From Staphylococcus debuckii (GTDB lineage: Bacteria > Bacillota > Bacilli > Staphylococcales > Staphylococcaceae): 64,000 bases of DNA. The stretch lies in assembly GCF_003718735.1 (NCBI RefSeq), contig NZ_CP033460.1, forward strand, positions 62,001 through 126,000, written 5' to 3'. The notes under the pieces were generated by a model that was given only the letters and a program-made list of their open reading frames with translations, had not been told where the DNA came from and did not search any database. The translations under genes and the position numbers were made by a program. Each line of letters starts with the position of its first letter. Positions within the stretch are counted from its first letter, which is position 1. Positions 34,874 to 43,085 of the stretch are shown here, in pieces.

Positions 34874-36055
34874 TTAATATTCCATTTTGCGTTGTTTACG
34901 TCCATGCAAGAGATAGTAGAGTCCGATTACTAAAATCAACAATACGGCCATGGCAAAATAAAGGTTGCGATAGCCGAAACTGCCAATGACAATTCCGAGT
35001 ATTGTCGGTCCTGCTCCCGCTCCTAAGTCAGCAAAGATATAGAATGTTGAAGTTGCCAAGCCTATTTTTTCTGGAGGTGAAGCCTGCAGCGCAATAGTTT
35101 GGAAAGATGGAATCAAGGTACCGTAACCAATACCGATGAAAATGGCTGAGATTAAAAGCACCCAGCTTGTATGCGCGACTGCTAATAATGCCAATCCAAT
35201 TACGAAGATTACCAGCGTAGGATAAACCACTTTATTGGCGCCATAGTTATCGAATACTTTGCCTGTTATCGGACGTACAATAAAGGTACTTAAGGCATAA
35301 ACGACAAAGAAGAAGCTGGCTGCCGCCGCAAGTCCGATATGTGCTGCGTAGGAATCCAAGAATGCAAGCACGCTAGAGTAAGCAATTCCTACAAACACGA
35401 TAACAATAGAAATCGGTACTGCTTGTTTTTGGAAAAATTGTGCCAATCCTTTAGGCTGTGCCTCTCTCTGTTCTTCCTTTTTCACAGAAGGTTGTCTGAT
35501 ATTTGAAATAAACAATGCGAGAATTGCTGCTAATACAATACAGATCAAGCAGACAATAAAGTTGCTTTGAAAGTTCAACTTCTGGTTGATTAAGATGCCT
35601 AAAAAAGGACCTATTGCGGATGCGACTGTCGTACTGAGCGCGTAGTAACCTATGCCCTCGCCTTTGCGGTCATCCGGAACAATGGTAGAAGAATAAGTTC
35701 CTGTAGTGGTAGAGGACATGCCGAATGCGATACCGTGTATCAAACGCACAATCATTAAGACTAGCAAGCTGTGTATTAAGAAATACAAGCCGATTGCTAC
35801 AAATGAGAAAATCAAACCGAAGAAGAGTGTTTTCTTCAAATTTAAACGATCAATATATTTCCCAGTAAATAAACGTCCAAACAGCATACCAATGATAAAT
35901 ATACCTGCTGCTAGACCGCCCATCGTTTCATTCGCATGAAAAGTATTAATGGTAAATGCAGTAACTGTAACGATTAAAGCGTAATGAATAATATACATGA
36001 GGAAGTTAATGATGGTAATGAAAATAAAATCTTTCGTCCATAAATTGCGATACAT
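34874..36055 (-). CDS. MFS transporter, drug/metabolite efflux type
   Basis: The 393-residue, 12-helix major facilitator starts MYRNLWTKDFIFITIINFLM. It has the loop 2-3 signature GRLFTGKYIDR (about residues 60-70), RLIHGIAFG in helix 4, and GPFLGILINQ, the antiporter-like motif C of helix 5. A cytoplasmic central loop (about 190-205, VKKEEQREAQPKGL) separates the halves. The substrate is unknown. The divergent LysR gene at 36186 probably controls it through the shared 130-base promoter region. Confidence 0.9.
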   Translation of the reverse strand: MYRNLWTKDFIFITIINFLMYIIHYALIVTVTAFTINTFHANETMGGLAAGIFIIGMLFGRLFTGKYIDRLNLKKTLFFGLIFSFVAIGLYFLIHSLLVLMIVRLIHGIAFGMSSTTTGTYSSTIVPDDRKGEGIGYYALSTTVASAIGPFLGILINQKLNFQSNFIVCLICIVLAAILALFISNIRQPSVKKEEQREAQPKGLAQFFQKQAVPISIVIVFVGIAYSSVLAFLDSYAAHIGLAAAASFFFVVYALSTFIVRPITGKVFDNYGANKVVYPTLVIFVIGLALLAVAHTSWVLLISAIFIGIGYGTLIPSFQTIALQASPPEKIGLATSTFYIFADLGAGAGPTILGIVIGSFGYRNLYFAMAVLLILVIGLYYLLHGRKQRKMEY

Positions 36056-36185
36056 ACATTTCGCGCTCCCTTTAATAATTTCTATTAATTTAATATCTCT
36101 AGTATATTGATAAACAATACTAATGTATAATGGAGATTATTAATGAATACATTAGTGTTACTTATGTAATGAAAGGATAAAACAA

Positions 36186-37094
36186 TTGAACTTTATTCAA
36201 CTGCATCACGTTAAAACAATACATGAGACCGGTTCTATCACCAAAGCCGCTCATCTTCTGCATATTACGCAATCTGCTCTTAGCCAATCGATTTCAAACT
36301 TAGAAACAGAATTAGATATTCAACTATTCAAACGTCAAAAAAGCGGGACGACTTTAACAGAGCAAGGTCGCCAAATATTTCCTATTATGATGGATTTAAT
36401 CGATCAAGAAACCTTGTTATATGATAAGATTCAATCCTTGAACGCTGAAATGGAAGGCTCGCTGTCGATTGCGACAATTCCTAGTTTGTTCATGACGATT
36501 GTTCCTGGCGTGCTGTCAGTTTTTAAAAAAGATAACCCTAATATAGAGGTGCATATTGTAGAAGCTGAAAACGATGAGATTAAGCAGCTGGTGGCGGCGG
36601 GAGAAGCGGATATCGGCTTGTATTCAATACTGAACGAGGATGACTTGGAGGTGGCAGAAACACAATATACACCATTATTTTCTAGTGCCTTCACTGCAAT
36701 TGTTCCTAAAGATTCAAAGCTGGCTTATTTAAAAAAATTATCCTTAGAGGATATCAAATCTTTTCCTTTTATCTTGTATGATCGTACTTTTTATAAGAAA
36801 AATATTCAGAAGTTCGAAGCGGCCAATGGTCCTATCAACTTGTTATTTTCTACCGATAATGTCGGTGTACTATTCAACTCTGTAGCTGAAGGACTCGGAA
36901 TCAGTATCTTGTCTGACTTGATGGTACAAAACACACCTTTTTATCAGCGCAATATGATTACTACTGTTCCGATTGGCGCTCCTTTCAATCAAATGATCGA
37001 GTTCGGTGTGCTGCACCTGCAACATTCTGATAAGGATAAACTGATTGCAGAATTCAAGAATTATTTAGCGGAAGCTGCGGATAGATTGATATGA
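36186..37094 (+). CDS. LysR-family transcriptional regulator
   Basis: The 302-residue regulator has the LysR winged helix: TIHETGSITKAAHLLHITQS (about residues 12-31) and ALSQSISNLETELDIQLFKR. An effector-binding domain follows (LSIATIPSLFMTIVPGVL onward). The start is TTG at 36186 with AAAGGA 8 bases upstream. It is divergent from the MFS gene, the usual layout for LysR control of a neighbouring transporter. Its ligand is unknown. A 42-bp tandem array starts 33 bases after the stop. Confidence 0.93.
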   Translation: MNFIQLHHVKTIHETGSITKAAHLLHITQSALSQSISNLETELDIQLFKRQKSGTTLTEQGRQIFPIMMDLIDQETLLYDKIQSLNAEMEGSLSIATIPSLFMTIVPGVLSVFKKDNPNIEVHIVEAENDEIKQLVAAGEADIGLYSILNEDDLEVAETQYTPLFSSAFTAIVPKDSKLAYLKKLSLEDIKSFPFILYDRTFYKKNIQKFEAANGPINLLFSTDNVGVLFNSVAEGLGISILSDLMVQNTPFYQRNMITTVPIGAPFNQMIEFGVLHLQHSDKDKLIAEFKNYLAEAADRLI

Positions 37095-37126
37095 GAGCTG
37101 AGGAGGGGGCGCTAAGTTTGGCGCTT

Positions 37127-37420
37127 TCTGGACACTTCTTGAAAATTTGTGTCTAGATTCCGGGGTTTTCTAGACACTTCTCAAAAATTTGTGTCCAGAT
37201 TCGGGGCTTTTCTGGACACTTCTCAATAACTTGTGTCTAGATTCCGGCACTTTCTAGACACTTCCCGATAACTTGTGTCTAGATTCCGGCCTTTTCTGGA
37301 CACTTCCCAAAAACTTGTGTCTAGATTCCGGCGCTTTCTAGACACTTCTCGAAAACTTGTGTCCAGATTCGGGCGCTTTCTAGACACTTCTCAATAACTT
37401 GTGTCTGGATTCCCTACTAA
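37127..37420. repeat. 42-bp tandem array of palindromes (7 units)
   Basis: Units begin at 37127, 37169, 37211, 37253, 37295, 37337 and 37379, with an unvarying 42-base period. Each unit has arms TCT(A/G)GACAC and GTGTC(T/C)(A/G)GA around a 12-base loop such as TTCTCAATAACT. A linker such as TTCCGGCACTTT follows. Almost all differences among the arms fall at positions where G-U pairing keeps the stem on one strand or the other. It lies between the LysR stop codon and the SRP RNA terminator. There are no unique spacers, so it is not a CRISPR array. See the related array at 3903-4090. Confidence 0.92.
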
Positions 37421-37450
37421 TTCATCATCCCGCCCATAAATCTTCGCATT

Positions 37451-37487
37451 AAAAAAGGAAATCAAGGGTTGCGCTCCCTCAATTTCC
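37451..37487 (-). terminator. Terminator downstream of SRP RNA
   Basis: On the minus strand GGAAATTGAGGG pairs with CCCTTGATTTCC around AGCGCAA, followed by TTTTTTAAT. It lies about 35 bases past the mature SRP RNA end, a strong back-up terminator facing the 42-bp array. Confidence 0.85.
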
Positions 37488-37520
37488 TACTTCGCTTCTA
37501 TGTATAAAAATGAATATAAA

Positions 37521-37796
37521 AATACCGCGCAACTTTGCTTCGAATGTGTATCATGAACGTTACCAAAGTCGACAGCTAAATCTCGGCTACCCTACGGCAC
37601 ATATGAGAATCCACTTAATGCTGCTTCCGTCAGGACCTGACATGATTCATGGGTTCATATTGCATAGGACCGAAATCTTCAAACACCTCGTGCTTTGGGC
37701 AGACTTCACAAGTACACACCCTAGGCAAAGTATTCAGTCTCGCATAAGCGGATTTCGAGAACAGGGAACCGCTACCTCCCCACCTAGCACGGCAAG
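37521..37796 (-). ncRNA. ffs: Signal recognition particle RNA (Bacillus-type, with Alu domain)
   Basis: SRP RNA binds Ffh and targets nascent membrane and secreted proteins. The minus strand starts CTTGCCGTGCTAGGTGGGGA at about 37796. The universally conserved domain IV is present: ATGTCAGGTCCTGACGGAAG, then CAGCATTAAGTGGAT. The Alu-like 5' part is retained, so this is the long Firmicute type. The 3' end (CGCGGTATTTTTAT) is at about 37521, giving about 276 bases. End positions are accurate to a few bases. Confidence 0.95.
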
Positions 37797-37800
37797 ATAT

Positions 37801-37830
37801 ATCATACTATATTTAAAGGTCGTAATGCAA
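37801..37830 (-). promoter_or_regulatory. Promoter of SRP RNA
   Basis: On the minus strand TTGCAT (37825-37830) and TATGAT (37801-37806) are 18 bases apart, and the RNA starts about 6 bases later. Confidence 0.75.
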
Positions 37831-37879
37831 GCTTTAACGATTTGTAAATTTCGTGAATTTTAAGTTCCCTCTATTAAAA

Positions 37880-37916
37880 AGAAAGCCTTGAAGAGCTAGC
37901 CTCTATTTAAGGTTTC
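37880..37916 (-). terminator. Terminator of the sdpRI-like operon
   Basis: On the minus strand AAACCTTAAATAGAG pairs with CTCTTCAAGGCTTT around CTAG, followed by CTTTTTAAT. It overlaps the sdpI-like stop codon. Confidence 0.75.
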
Positions 37917-38578
37917 GTTTGCTCGATTTTTTGATAAGCATATTTAGAATAAGCGAAAGGTATTGCCCCGCCAACTAATGCGAATATTAATAAAGCTGTG
38001 ATATTATTGATTGCTCGGAATAAAGCTAAAATGAGTAATAGGAAGCCTACTACAATAAACAAACGTGAAGTAAATCGATGCGTTCTTTTCCATACCGCTT
38101 CACTAGCTTTCGTCCACTGATTTCGAATACCCATATTCTCAGCGTTAACCGGAACAATTTGTAAATAGTTCCCCCATAAAATTAATAAGAAACTAAGAAT
38201 TAATATTCCTATAAAATGATTCATAATATTGTATCCAAGTGCATGAAAAATCATTAATATACTCAATAGATACATAAAACTTTGCACCATAGGATTCCAA
38301 AAAGCCGTATCGAAGCTTACATTACCAAACTTCTTATGATATTTATCACGTTTAGCATTTCTTTTGATTACGCTATAACTCACTATCATGATTAATATTA
38401 TGACGATAGGTGCAGTAACCTTATTCAAATATAAATCCAGTTGATTCTGGTTATTGTAATGTAACGGTATGGTCCACGGTAAAAACGGCATAAATATTAT
38501 CCACGTTGCTACCGTTAAAATAATCATAGCTAAGCCGAAATGTTCAAATTTTTTTGTACCAACTTCAACTTCTTTCAT
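37907..38578 (-). CDS. SdpI-family membrane protein
   Basis: SdpI in Bacillus gives immunity to the toxin SDP and, when toxin is bound, holds the repressor SdpR at the membrane. The 223-residue protein has about six membrane segments. It shows the DUF1648-type PWTIPLHYNNQNQLD (about 33-47) and the SdpI-domain signature MGIRNQWTKASEAVWKRTHR (about 149-168). It lies 13 bases after an ArsR-type repressor gene, the sdpR-sdpI arrangement. No SdpC-like toxin gene is in the window. Many SdpI homologues are orphan proteins of unknown role. Confidence 0.85.
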   Translation of the reverse strand: MKEVEVGTKKFEHFGLAMIILTVATWIIFMPFLPWTIPLHYNNQNQLDLYLNKVTAPIVIILIMIVSYSVIKRNAKRDKYHKKFGNVSFDTAFWNPMVQSFMYLLSILMIFHALGYNIMNHFIGILILSFLLILWGNYLQIVPVNAENMGIRNQWTKASEAVWKRTHRFTSRLFIVVGFLLLILALFRAINNITALLIFALVGGAIPFAYSKYAYQKIEQTKP

Positions 38579-38591
38579 TTCAAACCCCTTC

Positions 38592-38849
38592 CTAATCTTG
38601 TTTAAATTGAATAATCCATTTAATCACTTCTTCAAAAACAGATAGGTTCAAGTGATAATACAAATATTTTCCTTTTCGTTCTGAGTAAATTAAATCGTTC
38701 AATCTAAGTATTTTAAGGTGCTGTGAAACACTCGCTTGACTCATATCGAAATGCTCGGCAATTTCGCTAGCTGTCAATTTCTGTTCTTTCAACATTTCTA
38801 GAATAGATCTTCTAGTCGAATCTGACAGTGCTTTGAAGATATCTCTCAT
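38592..38849 (-). CDS. ArsR-family regulator, SdpR-like
   Basis: This short (85-residue) winged-helix repressor begins MRDIFKALSDSTRRSILEML, with helix-turn-helix LTASEIAEHFDMSQASVSQH (about 25-44) and KGKYLYYHLNL in the wing. It lacks the metal-binding ELCV cysteine motif, so it is not a metal sensor; this fits SdpR-like autorepressors. I chose the ATG at 38849 (AGGA 5-6 bases upstream). It is the first gene of a pair with the SdpI homologue and probably represses both. Confidence 0.85.
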   Translation of the reverse strand: MRDIFKALSDSTRRSILEMLKEQKLTASEIAEHFDMSQASVSQHLKILRLNDLIYSERKGKYLYYHLNLSVFEEVIKWIIQFKQD

Positions 38850-38951
38850 TAAATTTCCTACCTTCATTTAATCATTTAAGAATATACTTAAATGTTATCG
38901 ATAAAAATTGCCGAAGTCAAATTTGATAAATAATCTGCATTTGTATAATGT

Positions 38952-38990
38952 AAAAGACCAACTCATGATAAGTTTCACGAATTGGTCTTT
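38952..38990 (-). terminator. Terminator of the tre operon
   Basis: AAAGACCAA and TTGGTCTTT form a 9-bp stem right after the treR stop, followed by TTTTACATT on the minus strand. Confidence 0.8.
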
Positions 38991-38993
38991 GTT

Positions 38994-39716
38994 TCATCTT
39001 CTTGAAAAATCTACGAATCTGAAATCTGTCGCAATATGCTTTGCGACATTATATTGGAATTTTGTCATATCTTTCAAATGTACGACTCCGCGGACGGTTG
39101 CTGTGTATGGCGGATTGATCTCGCCGAATGCTTCATATTCTTGTTCTGAAAAAGGTTCGAAAGTAATGGCTTTGCGTGAGTAGCTGATATCTAATCCTAA
39201 GTCTTGTTCGATATAATTGTATAAAGAATCAGCTACAATTTCTTTTGTTAAATTCGGCACAACTGCTTCCACCAAATAATCTTCATCAATGATTTTCACG
39301 CGCCCGTCGGCTTTACGATAACGTATGAGATGCCAGAGTTGATCTTCGTTACTCAGGTTCAAGGCTTCTCTCACGTTAGGCACCTCTCCAGCGGTTTCTT
39401 TTTCCAAAACTTTCACTTCGGTTTCGAGTTCGATGCCTAGTCTTTCTTGTACTTCTTTGAAGCTGGTCAGTTTTGAAAAGGGAAATTCTGTCACGCCTTG
39501 ATAGATGACGATGGAGCCTTTGCCTCTGATTTTCTGAATCATGCCTTCGCTGACGAGTAAATTCAGGGCTCGGCGTACTGTTTCACGTGAAGCTTTGTAG
39601 GTGGTTACTAGGTCGTTTTCGGAGGGAAGTTGTTCTCCGTATTTGATTTCTTCATTTAAAATGCTTGTTTTTAAATCGTCGTAGATTTTAGTGAATTTCT
39701 TAGGTTTCGTTAACAT
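38994..39716 (-). CDS. treR: TreR, trehalose operon repressor (GntR family)
   Basis: TreR represses the trehalose genes and is released by trehalose-6-phosphate. The protein of about 240 residues has a GntR-type winged helix (YGEQLPSENDLVTTYKASRE, then TVRRALNLLVSEGM). A UTRA effector domain follows (LWHLIRYRKADGRVKIIDED onward). I use the ATG at 39716; a GTG three codons earlier is possible and no site decides. It is the last gene of treP-treC-treR. Its likely operator is at 42967-42982. Confidence 0.94.
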   Translation of the reverse strand: MLTKPKKFTKIYDDLKTSILNEEIKYGEQLPSENDLVTTYKASRETVRRALNLLVSEGMIQKIRGKGSIVIYQGVTEFPFSKLTSFKEVQERLGIELETEVKVLEKETAGEVPNVREALNLSNEDQLWHLIRYRKADGRVKIIDEDYLVEAVVPNLTKEIVADSLYNYIEQDLGLDISYSRKAITFEPFSEQEYEAFGEINPPYTATVRGVVHLKDMTKFQYNVAKHIATDFRFVDFSRR

Positions 39717-39743
39717 TGCGCTCACTCGATTCTTTACTGTAAA

Positions 39744-41381
39744 TTACTGTTCAATCACAATGGCACCGTAGCCTGCGATTTCTCCATTGTTGATAGTGCC
39801 GCGTTCTAGAATAACTTCGCCGTTGGTATCTAGGTCTTCTGGTACCATCACGGGTTCTTGGTTGAAGTTTGCAATCACGAGCCATGTTTTCCCGTCGTAG
39901 CTGCGTTGATAAATCATGAGATTCGGATCATCCATATATAATGGAAGGATATCGCCGTATGTCACAATATCATGTTCATGACGCAAGCGGATGAGTTCGC
40001 GATAGGTTTGCAAAACTGAATGGTCATTTTCGATTTCATCTTCTACATTGATATGTTGATAATTTTCAGGAATATCTATCCACGGTGTGCCGCTTGTAAA
40101 TCCGGCATGTTCCCCAGCAGTCCACTGCATAGGGGTGCGTGAATTATCACGTGATTTCTGAGCTAGAATCTGCAATATTTCTTGCTCTGGCACGCCTTGA
40201 GCTTTCAAATGGTCATAAGCATTCAAGGATTCTACGTCTCGATATTGATGAATATCTGTAAAATGCGGATTGGTCATGCCGATTTCTTCACCTTGATAAA
40301 TATAAGGTGTACCTTGCAGCATATGCAGGGCTACAGCTAACATCTTCGCGCTCTTCTGACGCATTTCTTCTGTTGAATCATCACCAAAACGAGATACGAC
40401 ACGAGGTTGATCATGGTTGCACCAGAAAATAGCATTCCAACCGTTGCCGTCATGAATGCCGATTTGCCATTCCATTAAAATACGTTTCAACTCAATAAAG
40501 TCAAAGTCTGCTTTTGTCCACTTTTCTCCATCTTGGTAATCTACTTTTAAATGGTGGAAATTGAAAACGCTATTCAACTCTTCGCGTTCTGGATTCGTAT
40601 ATTTGATACAGTTATCAATTGTAGTTGAAGACATTTCTCCGACTGTCATTAAATCTTTGCCACCGAAAGTATTGCGGTTCATTTCATGGATAAATTCATG
40701 GACGCGCGGACCGTCTGTGTAAAATTCTTTACCGATTTTATCTGAATCACGGAATTCACCTTTTGAAATCAAGTTGATGACGTCGAAGCGGAAACCGTCT
40801 ACACCGAAATCTATCCAATAATTAATCATGTCATAGAGTGCTTCACGCACTTTAGGGTTGTCCCAGTTCAAATCTGCTTGCGTTACATCGAAGAGATGCA
40901 AATAGTATTCATCAGTGGCTTCGTCATATTTCCAAGCATTTCCACCGAACTTAGATTCCCAATTTGTTGGCGGCGCACCCTCTTTCGCAGATTTGCGGAA
41001 GAAATAATAATCACGATATGGATTGTCCGGAGCAGAAATGGCTTCTCTAAACCACTCATGCTCAGTGGATGTGTGATTAATCACAATATCCAGCATCACT
41101 TTCAAATGATGCTTGTGGGCTTCATCCAGCAAGTGGCGCAAATCTTCTTTCGTGCCAAAATCTTCATTGATACTTAAATAGTCGCTGATATCATAACCAT
41201 TATCATTCATCGGTGATTGATAGACCGGTGTTAACCAAAGATAATCTACACCTAAATATTCAAGGTAATCCATTTTTTCAATAATTCCATTTAAATCACC
41301 TACACCGTTGCCAGTTGTATCATTAAAGGATTTTGGGTAAATTTGATAAACTACAGATTTTTTCCAATCATTCTGTTGCAT
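39744..41381 (-). CDS. treC: TreC/TreA, trehalose-6-phosphate hydrolase (phospho-alpha-1,1-glucosidase)
   Basis: It cleaves imported trehalose-6-phosphate to glucose and glucose-6-phosphate. The 545-residue GH13 enzyme has VVYQIYPKSFNDT at the start, DIVINHTS, the nucleophile in GVDGFRFDVINL, the acid/base in MTVGEMSS, and FWCNHDQPRVVSRFGDD. I chose the ATG at 41381 because AAAGGTGG lies 6 bases upstream; the open frame to 41459 reads through the attenuator hairpin. It lies between treP and treR, 18 bases before treR's reading frame. Confidence 0.96.
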   Translation of the reverse strand: MQQNDWKKSVVYQIYPKSFNDTTGNGVGDLNGIIEKMDYLEYLGVDYLWLTPVYQSPMNDNGYDISDYLSINEDFGTKEDLRHLLDEAHKHHLKVMLDIVINHTSTEHEWFREAISAPDNPYRDYYFFRKSAKEGAPPTNWESKFGGNAWKYDEATDEYYLHLFDVTQADLNWDNPKVREALYDMINYWIDFGVDGFRFDVINLISKGEFRDSDKIGKEFYTDGPRVHEFIHEMNRNTFGGKDLMTVGEMSSTTIDNCIKYTNPEREELNSVFNFHHLKVDYQDGEKWTKADFDFIELKRILMEWQIGIHDGNGWNAIFWCNHDQPRVVSRFGDDSTEEMRQKSAKMLAVALHMLQGTPYIYQGEEIGMTNPHFTDIHQYRDVESLNAYDHLKAQGVPEQEILQILAQKSRDNSRTPMQWTAGEHAGFTSGTPWIDIPENYQHINVEDEIENDHSVLQTYRELIRLRHEHDIVTYGDILPLYMDDPNLMIYQRSYDGKTWLVIANFNQEPVMVPEDLDTNGEVILERGTINNGEIAGYGAIVIEQ

Positions 41382-41413
41382 AATATGACCACCTTTTCCT
41401 CTCTCTTTATAGA

Positions 41414-41447
41414 AAAACAGAACATCTGGAAAGTGATGTTCTGTTTT
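41414..41447 (-). terminator. Attenuator/terminator hairpin between treP and treC
   Basis: AAAACAGAACATC (41414-41426) and GATGTTCTGTTTT (41435-41447) form a perfect 13-bp stem with an 8-base loop. On the minus strand the right arm ends in a T-run. It lies within the operon, so it probably lowers treC and treR expression relative to treP or stabilises a processed treP message. Confidence 0.7.
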
Positions 41448-41500
41448 GCATTCAATCAAATCATTCGCTCATTTATCTCTATTTTAACTGATATTACTGC

Positions 41501-42928
41501 TTAGTCGACCATCTCTTTCGCTTTATTTTTAGCGAAGTTAGAAAAGACGACTGTTAAGATAGCTGGTACAATCACTGCAATGATGGTACAAATTCCATAT
41601 ACAATCCAATATTCTTTCTGAATGGAAATGATGGCTGGTACACCACCGACACCCACATTTCCTAATACTTTACTTGCGCCGATAATGCTTCCTAATACAC
41701 ATGAAGTCACAATCGCTGCGACGAATGGATATTTCATTGGAATGTTTACCCCGAACATAGCGGGTTCAGTCACGCCGAGCAAGCCAGAAATACCTGAAGT
41801 TAAAGCAAGTCCTTCTTCTTTGGCCATTTTACGACGTTTGTATACATACCAAGCGCCGAATGCGGCTGAACCTTGGCAGATATTTGAGATTGCCAAGATT
41901 GGCCATAAGTAAGTACCGCCTAATTTGCTTCCCATTAATTGGAAATCGACTGCTAAGAACATGTGATGTAAACCTGTAATTACAAGCGGAGCATAGAACA
42001 GTCCGTAGATTGCGCCGCCTAACCAGCCTGCACGGTTAAATAAGAAGGTTACAGCATCTGTAATACCTGTTCCAATCCACAATGCAATCGGTCCGATCAC
42101 TAAGAAGGCTAAGAATCCTGTTACGAGTAAAGCAACAGGTCCGACTACTAACATCTTAATGGAATCATGGACCACTTTATTCAAGGCCTTTTCAATCTGG
42201 GCCAGCACATATGACGCTAATAATACTGGCAAGACTTGTCCTTGGTAGTTCAATTGTTTCACGTCTAAACCGAAGATATGCCAGACTGGTATTTTTGAAC
42301 CTTGATTCAAATCATATTGCGAAACGAGTTGCGGATGCATCAAGACAAGTCCTAGTACTAAACCTAATACTGGATTTCCGCCGAATACACGCATACTGCT
42401 CCAACCAATTAATGCTGGCAAGAAAATGAACGCAGTAGTTGCGATGACGTTCACAATATCCGCGAAATCATGAATCTGCGGGAATTGTTCCGTTAGAGGT
42501 TTCGGTCCGAATAAATCTTTCATAGTTAAGAGGTTGTATATCCCCATTAATAGACCGGCCGTTACGATGGCTGGTAAGATTGGAATGAAAATATCACCCA
42601 GCAATTTAACGAGACGTTGCAGTGGATTCCCTTTCTTAGCTGCCGCTGCTTTGACTTCATCTTTCGAAGCCCCTTCTTTGCCGATATTATCCATAAATTT
42701 CTTGTACACTTCATCAACTGTCCCAGGTCCGATTACAATTTGATATTGATTATCCGCTTTAAATTGTCCTTTAACAAGCGGATTATCACTTAATTTATCC
42801 TTATCTACTTTATCGTCGTCCTTCAATACTAAGCGTAATCGTGTCACACAGTGCGTTGCGGTTTCTACGTTTTCAGCGCCTCCGATTGCCTCGACAATCT
42901 GTTTGACGTCTTTATCTTTCACAGCCAT
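41501..42928 (-). CDS. treP: TreP, trehalose-specific PTS EIIBC
   Basis: This membrane permease imports trehalose and phosphorylates it with phosphate from HPr via an EIIA. The 475-residue protein has an N-terminal EIIB domain with the phosphocysteine in ATHCVTRLRL (Cys27). A linker (EGASKDEVKAAAAKK) leads to an EIIC of about ten membrane segments; GITDAVTFLF, GLHHMFLAVDFQLMG and GVTEPAMFGVNIP are typical. There is no fused EIIA domain, so it must borrow one (probably the glucose EIIA). I chose the ATG at 42928 with GGGAG 8 bases upstream. Confidence 0.95.
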   Translation of the reverse strand: MAVKDKDVKQIVEAIGGAENVETATHCVTRLRLVLKDDDKVDKDKLSDNPLVKGQFKADNQYQIVIGPGTVDEVYKKFMDNIGKEGASKDEVKAAAAKKGNPLQRLVKLLGDIFIPILPAIVTAGLLMGIYNLLTMKDLFGPKPLTEQFPQIHDFADIVNVIATTAFIFLPALIGWSSMRVFGGNPVLGLVLGLVLMHPQLVSQYDLNQGSKIPVWHIFGLDVKQLNYQGQVLPVLLASYVLAQIEKALNKVVHDSIKMLVVGPVALLVTGFLAFLVIGPIALWIGTGITDAVTFLFNRAGWLGGAIYGLFYAPLVITGLHHMFLAVDFQLMGSKLGGTYLWPILAISNICQGSAAFGAWYVYKRRKMAKEEGLALTSGISGLLGVTEPAMFGVNIPMKYPFVAAIVTSCVLGSIIGASKVLGNVGVGGVPAIISIQKEYWIVYGICTIIAVIVPAILTVVFSNFAKNKAKEMVD

Positions 42929-42961
42929 CCGACTCACTCCCTTTGTTTGATATTTGAGTCT

Positions 42962-42998
42962 ATTGTACTTGTCTATACAAGTTATGTAAAGGCTTTCA
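42962..42998 (-). promoter_or_regulatory. tre operon promoter with TreR operator and cre site
   Basis: On the minus strand TTTACA (42985-42990) and TACAAT (42962-42967) are 17 bases apart. Between them is the perfect palindrome ACTTGTATAGACAAGT (42967-42982), which fits a TreR operator. TGAAAGCCTTTACA (42985-42998) matches the CcpA cre consensus with one mismatch and covers the -35 box. The layout predicts repression by TreR and by carbon catabolite repression. Confidence 0.75.
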
Positions 42999-43044
42999 TT
43001 GAAAAATAATAACTGCTTCGCTTAAATCTCTTCTAATTTAACTT

Positions 43045-43083
43045 AAAAAAAGTGACGGAACTGCTGAATTCCGTCACTTTATA
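43045..43083 (-). terminator. Terminator of the VOC gene
   Basis: AAAGTGACGGAA pairs with TTCCGTCACTTT around CTGCTGA; on the minus strand TTTTTAAG follows. The stem can also stop transcription on the plus strand. Confidence 0.85.
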
Positions 43084-43085
43084 TT

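Noticed and set aside
37127..37420. CRISPR array
   Set aside because: Units are contiguous with no unique spacers, and there are no cas genes nearby.
37510..37863. 117-codon plus-strand frame
   Set aside because: It is the complement of SRP RNA.
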